A program made the translations under genes and the position numbers. A DNA stretch of 5,210 nucleotides from Bacteroidota bacterium (GTDB taxonomy: Bacteria; Bacteroidota; Bacteroidia; UKL13-3), in contig CANHJJ010000164.1 of assembly GCA_947460565.1 (NCBI GenBank), forward strand, positions 1 through 5,210. Reading direction: 5' to 3'. This document shows positions 1 to 5,210 of this stretch, piece by piece. The stretch's first letter is position 1; every line of letters begins with the position of its first letter. The notes below the pieces were generated by a model. The model made no database searches. It had not been told where the DNA came from and worked only from the letters and a program-made list of their open reading frames with translations.

Positions 1-432
1 CTGAGTAACCAAAAAACATTAAGACAATACTTAGAAAGTAGACCTTTTGGTAGTGGAATTGGAAGTTCATATTATTGGGCAAATAAATATTACCCTGGAA
101 GTTTTCTTTCAAAAATACCAGTAGATAGTTGGTTTGTAAACATTTGGGTAGAAAATGGTGTAATAGGATTGGCCTTACACTTTTTGGCCATATCATATGT
201 AATCGTGATGGGGTTTTACAATACATATAAAACAAAAAATCCTGATTTAAAACAAAAGCTAATGGCTATATATGGAGGATTTGTAGGGGTTGTGGTTGCA
301 AGTTTTGGTAATCCTGTGTTTGGTCAAGCGCCACTTGGTGCTTTGATGTATTTAAGCATGGTATTCTTGAGTATTGCACCATTAATGGATAAAGAAAAAA
401 ATGCTGTTTCAGCAAATGAATTATTAACTTGA
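1..432 (+). CDS. O-antigen ligase/polymerase-like membrane protein, C-terminal part (5' end outside window)
   Basis: This is an open frame from base 1 to a TGA at 430-432, giving 143 residues with no start in view, so it is the tail of a longer gene. The visible part opens with a polar, probably periplasmic loop (about residues 1-43) containing RPFGSGIGSSYYW and PVDSWFVNIWVENGVIGL. That pattern, a G-x-G loop then a D-S/N-W/Y-x3-I/W-x-E-x-G-x-x-G-L block leading into a membrane helix, is characteristic of the Wzy_C/O-antigen ligase superfamily in Bacteroidota. Hydrophobic segments follow at about 44-72, 88-108 and 112-128, with a short polar tail ending in ELLT. Proteins of this superfamily either polymerise undecaprenyl-linked repeat units or ligate glycan to an acceptor in the periplasm; the C-terminal part alone cannot separate these roles. 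The position directly upstream of glycosyltransferase genes on the same strand fits a glycan assembly role. A TTG at 169 is in frame but only internal. Confidence 0.78.
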   Translation: MSNQKTLRQYLESRPFGSGIGSSYYWANKYYPGSFLSKIPVDSWFVNIWVENGVIGLALHFLAISYVIVMGFYNTYKTKNPDLKQKLMAIYGGFVGVVVASFGNPVFGQAPLGALMYLSMVFLSIAPLMDKEKNAVSANELLT

Positions 433-474
433 CAGAAACTTTCTATAAAGAATCTTGAGTAATAAATAAATGGG

Positions 475-490
475 GTGTTTTAATTAACAC
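475..490 (+). other. Small AT-rich hairpin in the 100-nt gap between ligase-like gene and first GT2
   Basis: Arms GTGTT (475-479) and AACAC (486-490) are perfect complements around a 6-base loop. The rest of the gap, 433-532, is A/T-rich, with an A-rich stretch (about 501-520) just before the GTG start at 533. I found no TAnnTTTG-type promoter element here, and no long T run after the hairpin, so it is at best a weak terminator or spacer structure. The two flanking genes may still be cotranscribed. A 5-bp stem in such AT-rich DNA could be chance. Confidence 0.18.
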
Positions 491-532
491 TTAATTAATA
501 GTAAAAGAAAAAAATAAAGATATTATTGCCGA

Positions 533-1741
533 GTGCTGAAGGTTGGATTCCATATTATTGAATTGTTAGTCATGTTGTACATGGCTTTTAATGTTTTATA
601 TATTACCATTTATGCATTTTCGGCCTATTTCTATAAACACACTGATTTTTCGAAATTGCTTCTTAAAAAATGGAATAAATTTTTAGTTCTCGTTCCAGCT
701 TATCAAAGTGATGAAATAATCATAAATACAGTTAAGCAGAATCTTAAACAGAGCTATCCTAGCAACAAATATCATATACTTGTAATTGCGGATGGCCTAA
801 AAAAAGAAACAATAAACGAATTAATAAAACATCCAATAAGTGTAATACCAGTAAAGTTTGAAGAAAGCTCAAAAGCGAAATCAATAAATACAGTTTTAGC
901 AATTACACCAGACTATGAATATGATTATACCGTAATCATTGATGTAGATAACATCATGCATGAAAAATTTCTTGAAAGAATGAATTTAAGATTGCAGAAT
1001 GATGAAATAGTGGTGCAAGGTCACAGAATGGCTAAAAACCTAAATACATCTTTTGCTATTCTTGACGGAATCAGTGAAGAAATAAATAATCAAATTTTCA
1101 GAAAAGGGCATATAGCACTAGGTGTTTCAGCAGCCTTATCGGGATCGGGAAAGGCAGTAAACTTTCATTTCTTCAAGGATTCGATGAGACTTATCGACTC
1201 AGCAGTTGAAGACAAAGAAATTGAAGCAGTGTTTTTAAGAAACAAAATTAAAATTCTTTACGAAACAGATGCTATTGTATATGATGAGAAAGTAGATAGT
1301 TCAGCTGTTTTTGCTAAGCAAAGAAGAAGATGGATTGCCTCACAATTTTTCGACTTTAATTTGTTTATTTTCGAAGGTATTTACCACTTACTTTTCAATA
1401 AAAACTTTGACTACTTTGATAAAGCATTACAAAAAATATTGTTACCTAGAATCTTATTATATGGACTAGTTACCATATTTTCCATAACGATTTTCTTTGA
1501 TGTCTTTATGTTTGGAAATTTTTTCATGGTTTGTTTCCTTTTATGTACAATGAGTTACATAATTTCTACACCACCACAGTATTTTAATACCAAAACATTA
1601 CAAGCTGCATTTAGAGTACCACAGGCATTCTACTTAATGGTGATAGCATTATTTAGGTCGAAAAATGCTAATAAAAACTTTATTCATACCAAACATCAAT
1701 ACATAAGTGAAACCGATAAAAATGTTGATAATTCCAATTAA
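533..1741 (+). CDS. Membrane-anchored family 2 glycosyltransferase, processive-type motif set
   Basis: A 402-residue GT-A fold glycosyltransferase that should transfer a sugar from a nucleotide-sugar to a growing glycan at the cytoplasmic face of the inner membrane; donor and acceptor cannot be read from sequence. One hydrophobic segment (about 6-33) precedes the catalytic domain, which starts at FLVLVPAYQSDE (50-61). Next come IADG (85-88), KAKSIN (114-119) and the metal-binding DVD (137-139). The acceptor region around SGSGKA (203-208), the general-base-type ED (226-227, in AVEDKE) and QRRRW (263-267) complete the D, DxD, ED, Q/RxxRW pattern of cellulose/hyaluronan synthase-like GT2 enzymes. 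Hydrophobic segments at about 302-322, 325-345 and 360-374 would anchor the C-terminal side. The GTG at 533 is chosen because the in-frame stop at 515-517 is followed by no ATG, and the next ATG (572) would cut into the N-terminal membrane segment. No Shine-Dalgarno is seen. The stop is 2 nt before the next start. Family is firm, specificity unknown. Confidence 0.88.
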   Translation: MLKVGFHIIELLVMLYMAFNVLYITIYAFSAYFYKHTDFSKLLLKKWNKFLVLVPAYQSDEIIINTVKQNLKQSYPSNKYHILVIADGLKKETINELIKHPISVIPVKFEESSKAKSINTVLAITPDYEYDYTVIIDVDNIMHEKFLERMNLRLQNDEIVVQGHRMAKNLNTSFAILDGISEEINNQIFRKGHIALGVSAALSGSGKAVNFHFFKDSMRLIDSAVEDKEIEAVFLRNKIKILYETDAIVYDEKVDSSAVFAKQRRRWIASQFFDFNLFIFEGIYHLLFNKNFDYFDKALQKILLPRILLYGLVTIFSITIFFDVFMFGNFFMVCFLLCTMSYIISTPPQYFNTKTLQAAFRVPQAFYLMVIALFRSKNANKNFIHTKHQYISETDKNVDNSN

Positions 1742-1743
1742 TC

Positions 1744-2874
1744 ATGGCAAAAATAGGAATTGAGGCCCAAAGAATTTTTCGAAAGAAAAAACATGGAATG
1801 GATATGGTTGCTTTGGAACTTATTCGAAACCTTCAAACAATCGACAAAAAAAACGAATATTTCATTTATGTAAAAGAGGATGAAGATAACCAAATATTAG
1901 AGCCTTCAGAGAATTTTCATGTTGTGAAAATACAATCATCACCATATCCTTATTGGGAACAAATATTACTCCCAGAGCAAGCAAAAAAAGATAATATCGA
2001 CATACTTCATTGCACAAGTAATACAGCCCCTATAAGCCTTAAATGTAAACTCGTACTTACATTACATGACATTATTTATTTAGAAAATATTAATTTCACA
2101 AAAGGCACTCCCTATCAAATCATGGGAAACTTTTACCGCAGATGGAATGTACCAAAGGTGGTAAAAAAAGCCTCCCAAATCATAACTGTTTCAGACTTTG
2201 AAAAGAAAACCATAAATAGATATTTTGACTATAGAGATGAAAAAGTTAAAACTATTTACAATGGAGTAGGCAATCACTTTAAAAGGGTTGAGGATAAAGA
2301 TGTTTTAAGGCAGATAAAAAGTAAATATTCATTGCCAGATAAGTTCATCTTTTACCTAGGAAACACGGATCCAAAAAAGAATGTAACAGGTGTTTTAAAA
2401 GCATTATCTATATTGAAAAAGAAAGGTAAACTACACACTAAATTATTGATGCTTGATATAGATAGAAATTTCCTTCAACAACAATTAAATAATATAGGTG
2501 ACAGTGGATTAATGGAAGATTTAGAATTTTGTGGCTATGTACCTAATCAAGATTTACCTGCCATCTATTCGCAAGCTGATATGTTTTTATATCCATCTCT
2601 GCGAGAAAGTTTTGGAATACCCATCCTTGAAGCCATGGCTTGTGGTGTAGCGGTTGTAACTGCAAATACTTCTTCCATGCCTGAAATTGCGCAGGAGAGT
2701 GCGGAGTATTGCAACCCATTCGATCCTGAATCTATAGCAGCCGCCATTGAAATATTTCAGGAAAACAAGGAATATAAAAATAAAATGGCTTTAAAAGGCT
2801 TAGATAGAGCAAATTTATTCTCTTGGACAAATAATGCGAAGCAAACTTTAGACATATATAATAATCTATGTTGA
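1744..2874 (+). CDS. GT4-type (GT-B fold) glycosyltransferase
   Basis: A 376-residue soluble enzyme with no membrane segment, the usual length for retaining GT4 glycosyltransferases. The N-terminal acceptor-side Rossmann domain begins MAKIGIEAQRIF, in place of the glycine-rich loop of many relatives, and contains DILHCTSN (86-93), LTLHDI (105-110) and IITVSDFEKK (146-155). The linker YNGV (172-175) leads to the C-terminal donor domain. That domain shows YLGNTDPKKN (204-213, equivalent to the usual G-x-x-x-x-K-N nucleotide-sugar site) and FCGYVPNQDLPAIYSQADMF. It ends with the hallmark EX7E motif, E288 in RESFG and E296 in LEAMACG. These fix the family well. The layout resembles mannosyl/glucosyl transferases of polysaccharide clusters (WbaZ/mtfB-like), but the sugar is not predictable. 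It starts 2 nt after the preceding glycosyltransferase stop, so the two are very likely cotranscribed and perhaps translationally coupled; there is no Shine-Dalgarno. Its TGA stop is the start of an inverted repeat (2873-2903). Confidence 0.9.
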   Translation: MAKIGIEAQRIFRKKKHGMDMVALELIRNLQTIDKKNEYFIYVKEDEDNQILEPSENFHVVKIQSSPYPYWEQILLPEQAKKDNIDILHCTSNTAPISLKCKLVLTLHDIIYLENINFTKGTPYQIMGNFYRRWNVPKVVKKASQIITVSDFEKKTINRYFDYRDEKVKTIYNGVGNHFKRVEDKDVLRQIKSKYSLPDKFIFYLGNTDPKKNVTGVLKALSILKKKGKLHTKLLMLDIDRNFLQQQLNNIGDSGLMEDLEFCGYVPNQDLPAIYSQADMFLYPSLRESFGIPILEAMACGVAVVTANTSSMPEIAQESAEYCNPFDPESIAAAIEIFQENKEYKNKMALKGLDRANLFSWTNNAKQTLDIYNNLC

Positions 2875-2903
2875 TATACTATTTTATTTAATGGGAGTAT
2901 ATC
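2873..2903 (+). other. Inverted repeat after the GT4 stop, possible weak terminator or attenuator
   Basis: GATATACT (2873-2880) and AGTATATC (2896-2903) are perfect 8-bp complements around a 15-base loop, followed by a T-rich stretch (2904-2912). The stem is mostly A-T, so it would be a weak intrinsic terminator. The right arm overlaps TGGGAGTA (2892-2899), which is also a perfect complement of TACTCCCA (2952-2959) inside the start of the methyltransferase gene; the two pairings exclude one another. No function is proven, and AT-rich DNA makes short stems common. The rest of the 62-nt gap shows nothing else clear. Confidence 0.28.
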
Positions 2904-2936
2904 TTATTTTTATCGCTGATTAAACCTATATTTTTG

Positions 2937-3704
2937 ATGAACAAATCATACTACTCCCAAACAACATACAAAGATGCCGAAGATCTTAAAAGATTAGATT
3001 TTATTGTGGATTCAATACAAAAACTTGGTTTACCAAATGCTAAAGTGTTAGATATTGGCTGTGGTAATGGTAATATAAGTATGGCACTAGGATCAATTGG
3101 ATTTAATGTAGTGGGCGTTGATATTGATGCAACATCGATACAAAAAGCAAACGAAAAAAATACCTTTAGAAATATTGAATTCAAAATAATTGATGCCAAT
3201 TCATTTGCCTTGAATGACGAGTTTGATGCTGTGGTTTGCAGTGAAGTATTAGAGCATCTTGAATTACCTTCTGAACTAGTAGGTTCAATATTCAGAATAT
3301 TAAAACCAGGGGGTGTTTTGGTGGCAACAGTTCCAAACGGTTGGGGACCGCGTGAATTATTAATTACTAAACCAATGCAATGGCTAAATAAAAACAAATT
3401 TGATGGACCAATTTTATTATTGAAAAAAGTAATGGGATATACTAATACCACCCGTCAAAGCTCAAATCCAGACTTAACACACATACAATTTTTCTCGTTT
3501 AGTGCTATTCAAAAGCTCATGTTAGATAAAGGTTTTAATTTAACTCAATTTGACAATGCTGACTTTTTGGAAAGGATATTTCCCTATTCGTTCTTAACAC
3601 GAAGAATATATTTCCTTCAAAAACTTGATTGCAATGTAGCAGACTATATACCTAAATTTTTGACCAGTGGCTTTTACACAAGCTGGACCAAGCCTAATAA
3701 ATAA
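2937..3704 (+). CDS. Class I SAM-dependent methyltransferase
   Basis: A 255-residue soluble protein with a Rossmann-type methyltransferase core. Motif I is VLDIGCGNG (37-45), binding S-adenosylmethionine. The acidic residue at the end of strand 2 is D62 in VVGVDID, and IIDANSF (84-90) supplies the adenine-side acidic residue. FDAVVCSEVLEHL (96-108) and ILKPGGVL (121-128) are the following conserved blocks of the Methyltransf_11/UbiG-like group. A C-terminal THIQFFSF segment (181-188) is common in members found in polysaccharide clusters. The acceptor is unknown; sugar O-methylation or capping of a lipid-linked glycan is an inference from the neighbours. The start is put at ATG 2937: an upstream TTG at 2934 is also in frame, but ATG is preferred, and no ATG occurs back to the in-frame stop at 2889. 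No Shine-Dalgarno is seen. The TAA stop overlaps the next gene's ATG by one base. Confidence 0.86.
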   Translation: MNKSYYSQTTYKDAEDLKRLDFIVDSIQKLGLPNAKVLDIGCGNGNISMALGSIGFNVVGVDIDATSIQKANEKNTFRNIEFKIIDANSFALNDEFDAVVCSEVLEHLELPSELVGSIFRILKPGGVLVATVPNGWGPRELLITKPMQWLNKNKFDGPILLLKKVMGYTNTTRQSSNPDLTHIQFFSFSAIQKLMLDKGFNLTQFDNADFLERIFPYSFLTRRIYFLQKLDCNVADYIPKFLTSGFYTSWTKPNK

Positions 3705-4864
3705 TGATGACCTCTCTATATTGGATATGCCTTGGCATTGTAATTTACAGCTATGTGGGTTATGGTATTATATTGTTCATTCTCGTAAAAATAAAAAAAC
3801 TCCTATCCAAAAAAACTGAGTTCGATAGTGATTTTTTACCAGCAGTCACTTTGGTTGTTCCCTGCTTTAATGAAGCTGATTATATTGAAGATAAAATCAT
3901 TAATAGCCTCGAATTAGATTATCCAAAAAACAAAATTGAATTTATTTTTATAAGCGATGGTTCAACAGATGACACCCCAAAACGCATAAAAAAATACAAT
4001 GAAATAATCGCACTTCATGAAGCACCACGGAATGGAAAAGCAGCCGCAATGAATAGAGCGATGACATTCGTCAAAACACCTATAGTAATATTTTGTGATG
4101 CCAACACCCATCTAAATAAAGAATCGATAAGAGAATTAGTTAAACATTATAAAAATCCGAATGTAGGGGCGGTAACTGGTGAAAAAAGAATCATTCAAAC
4201 AGATAAAGAAAGTGCAAGCACTGCTGGTGAAGGAATTTATTGGAAGTACGAGTCATATTTAAAACAACTCGATTCTGACTTTTATAGCATTGTGGGCGCA
4301 GCAGGTGAACTCATGTCATATAGAACCGAATTGTATTCTGAATTGCCAAAAGATACCTTGCTAGATGATTTAACCCAATCTATGCAAATAGCCTTGCAAG
4401 GTTACAGAGTAATATATGAAAAGAATGCCTTCGCAGCTGAAACAGCCTCTGCCAATGTGGGTGAGGAACTAAAAAGAAAAATAAGAATTGCGGCAGGAGC
4501 TTGGCAAAGCATGACAAGGTTAGGTAGCGCTTTCAACCCCTTTCATAACCTAAAATTAAGTTTTTTATTTATTTCTCATAGGGTTTCAAGATGGACACTG
4601 GCACCATTTTCATTGCTCATGCTAATTATACTGAATATCTTATTGTATAATGAATCAATGGTATATAATCTCTTGTTATTTGCGCAAGTACTATTTTATG
4701 CTGCAGCCATGATGGGTTGGTACTTTGAAAACAAAAAAATTAAGATAAAACTTTTATTTGTGCCTTACTATTTTTTTATCATGAATTTATGCATGTACCT
4801 CGGTTTAGCAAGGTTTTTAAAGGGAAAACAATCGGTTTCATGGGAACGATCGAAAAGGGCTTAA
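3704..4864 (+). CDS. Membrane-anchored family 2 glycosyltransferase, variant motif set
   Basis: A 386-residue GT-A glycosyltransferase with an N-terminal membrane segment (about 5-29) and three C-terminal ones (about 298-315, 319-340, 348-368). The catalytic domain shows VVPCFNEADYI (51-61), ISDGSTDD (83-90) and GKAAAMN (111-117). FCDANT (130-135) follows, where the DxD position reads DAN. Then come VGAAGELMSYR (197-207), LLDDL (219-223) supplying the acidic pair, and RKIRIAAGAWQ (258-268). That last block replaces the Q-x-x-R-W motif of the other GT2 here. This combination is seen in a branch of COG1215-type GT2 proteins, so I read it as a functional subgroup, not a dead enzyme. It probably adds a sugar at the inner membrane; donor and acceptor are unknown. 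The start ATG at 3704 overlaps the methyltransferase stop (TAATG), suggesting translational coupling; a second ATG follows immediately at 3707. It is the last glycan enzyme in the window. Confidence 0.88.
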   Translation: MMTSLYWICLGIVIYSYVGYGIILFILVKIKKLLSKKTEFDSDFLPAVTLVVPCFNEADYIEDKIINSLELDYPKNKIEFIFISDGSTDDTPKRIKKYNEIIALHEAPRNGKAAAMNRAMTFVKTPIVIFCDANTHLNKESIRELVKHYKNPNVGAVTGEKRIIQTDKESASTAGEGIYWKYESYLKQLDSDFYSIVGAAGELMSYRTELYSELPKDTLLDDLTQSMQIALQGYRVIYEKNAFAAETASANVGEELKRKIRIAAGAWQSMTRLGSAFNPFHNLKLSFLFISHRVSRWTLAPFSLLMLIILNILLYNESMVYNLLLFAQVLFYAAAMMGWYFENKKIKIKLLFVPYYFFIMNLCMYLGLARFLKGKQSVSWERSKRA

Positions 4865-4897
4865 AAAAAGGATAGCAACTAAAATATTAAATTTTAC

Positions 4898-4912
4898 ATC
4901 TGTATATCAGAT
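4898..4912 (+). other. Short hairpin downstream of the last glycosyltransferase
   Basis: ATCTG (4898-4902) and CAGAT (4908-4912) form a 5-bp stem with a 5-base loop. It is nested inside AAATAT (4882-4887) and ATATTT (4911-4916), although the outer right arm shares two bases with the inner one. It lies 34 nt after the glycosyltransferase stop, where an operon end would be expected, since a promoter candidate follows at 4960. There is no strong T run, so a terminator role is a guess. Confidence 0.17.
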
Positions 4913-4959
4913 ATTTACATTCAATTTAGTAAAAATTACAATTTCTTAATAAGGATTGG

Positions 4960-4990
4960 TTGATTAATATTTTCCAATTTGTTTACTTTG
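4960..4990 (+). promoter_or_regulatory. Candidate Bacteroidota-type promoter for the small secreted protein gene
   Basis: TTG at 4960-4962 and TTACTTTG at 4983-4990 are 20 nt apart. The known Bacteroidota housekeeping promoter consensus is TTG, then 17-23 nt, then TAnnTTTG; the second element here has one mismatch (T for A at its second base). Transcription would begin about 4996-4998, leaving a leader of only about 10 nt before the ATG at 5007. The position supports separate expression of the last gene. The match is short and AT-rich DNA yields such matches by chance. Confidence 0.42.
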
Positions 4991-5006
4991 AACGAAAGTT
5001 TAGAAT

Positions 5007-5198
5007 ATGAAAAACGCAATAAAGTTTTTATTTATATTAACAATCCTGTTAGTTTTTGCTAACATTGTTAATGCACAGCCTGGTTCAGGCGGATTTACTG
5101 ATGAGCCAAATGATGTTCCATTAGATGGTGGAGTTATTATTTTAGCCGTGGCTAGTGCTAGCTACGGAATTAAGAAGTTAATAAAAGGAAAAAAATAA
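5007..5198 (+). CDS. Tiny secreted protein with a PID-CTERM-like C-terminal sorting tail
   Basis: This 63-residue protein has two targeting signals and little else. Residues 1-23 form a Sec signal peptide: MKNAIK start, hydrophobic core from about 7 to 18, and a likely cleavage after VNA, leaving Gln24 as the new N-terminus. Residues 24-36 are a short Gly/Pro/Asp-rich linker. The tail has three parts: VPLDGG (37-42), a hydrophobic span (about 43-53) running into SYGIKK (52-57), and a basic end KGKK. This matches the layout of the Bacteroidota PID-CTERM putative sorting signal (a P-I/L-D-G-G block, a membrane span with A/G-x-x-Y-G, then K-K), named from memory. Such tripartite tails are thought to be recognised by exosortase-like or related membrane enzymes, but no such enzyme is in this window. 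If cut near VPLDGG, the released piece would be only about 15-20 residues. It follows the glycosyltransferase by 142 nt with its own promoter candidate. An alternative is a simple small membrane protein. Function is unknown. Confidence 0.8.
   Translation: MKNAIKFLFILTILLVFANIVNAQPGSGGFTDEPNDVPLDGGVIILAVASASYGIKKLIKGKK
5146..5167 (+). other. Strong hairpin inside the small secreted protein gene
   Basis: CCGTGGCTA (5146-5154) and TAGCTACGG (5159-5167) can pair over 9 bp (eight Watson-Crick, one G-U) around a GTGC loop. It is much more GC-rich than its surroundings. It codes for AVASASYG at the end of the hydrophobic part of the sorting tail. No T run follows, so it is not an intrinsic terminator. 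It may affect translation or mRNA stability, or may merely reflect the repeated Ala-Ser codons. Confidence 0.4.
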
Positions 5199-5210
5199 TA
5201 TTTAATTTTA

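Noticed and set aside
169..432. Independent 87-residue gene starting at TTG 169
   Set aside because: The same frame is open back to base 1 and encodes the conserved periplasmic block of the ligase-like protein, so this is an internal codon.
2565..2747. 60-codon open frame on the minus strand
   Set aside because: It is antisense to the EX7E region of the GT4 gene and has no recognisable features.
2929..2936. Perfect TAnnTTTG promoter-like element (TATTTTTG) right before the methyltransferase ATG
   Set aside because: It would start transcription inside the gene, after the ATG at 2937. No TTG lies 17-23 nt upstream, and the next in-frame ATG is about 50 codons on.
2951..3451. Long open frame of 166 codons on the minus strand
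   Set aside because: It lies fully within the methyltransferase gene, which has clear motifs in order; the reverse frame is Ser/Pro/Asn-rich with no recognisable domain.
1..5210. CRISPR array, tRNA or rRNA gene, insertion sequence
   Set aside because: No regularly spaced repeats, cloverleaf-like segment, rRNA-like stretch, transposase frame or terminal repeats were seen on reading both strands.

Overview
The window is AT-rich and every gene lies on the + strand. It looks like the downstream end of an exopolysaccharide, capsule or O-antigen type assembly cluster from a member of the Bacteroidota. Three things point to that phylum. The genes have no visible Shine-Dalgarno sequences. A Bacteroidota-type promoter (TTG, 20-nt spacer, TTACTTTG) sits before the last gene. 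The last gene also encodes a short secreted protein that ends in a Bacteroidota-style sorting tail (VPLDGG, hydrophobic stretch, YGIKK, basic end). The genus cannot be told from this sequence.

Layout. Bases 1-432 are the C-terminal part of a multi-membrane-span O-antigen ligase/polymerase-like protein whose start lies outside the window. After a 100-nt gap comes a membrane-anchored family 2 glycosyltransferase (533-1741, GTG start) with the full set of processive-type motifs. Two bases later is a cytosolic GT-B, GT4-type glycosyltransferase (1744-2874). After 62 nt with inverted repeats comes a class I SAM-dependent methyltransferase (2937-3704). Its stop codon overlaps by one base (TAATG) the start of a second membrane-anchored family 2 glycosyltransferase (3704-4864) that carries a divergent motif set. 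A 142-nt gap with a promoter candidate then leads to a 63-residue secreted protein (5007-5198) with a PID-CTERM-like tail.

How they may work together (inference). The three glycosyltransferases would build a repeat unit or chain at the inner face of the inner membrane. The methyltransferase would modify a sugar or cap the chain. The ligase/polymerase-like protein would join units or transfer the glycan to an acceptor on the periplasmic side. The small tailed protein looks like a substrate for an exosortase-like membrane processing enzyme. Known exosortase systems of the PEP-CTERM type are often found beside exopolysaccharide genes, so it may be a surface partner of the glycan. No sorting enzyme is visible in this window, so that link is unproven.

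The most interesting points are the tiny protein that is almost nothing but sorting signals, placed next to a glycan cluster; the strong perfect-arm hairpin inside its coding sequence; and the two competing inverted repeats at the glycosyltransferase-methyltransferase junction.
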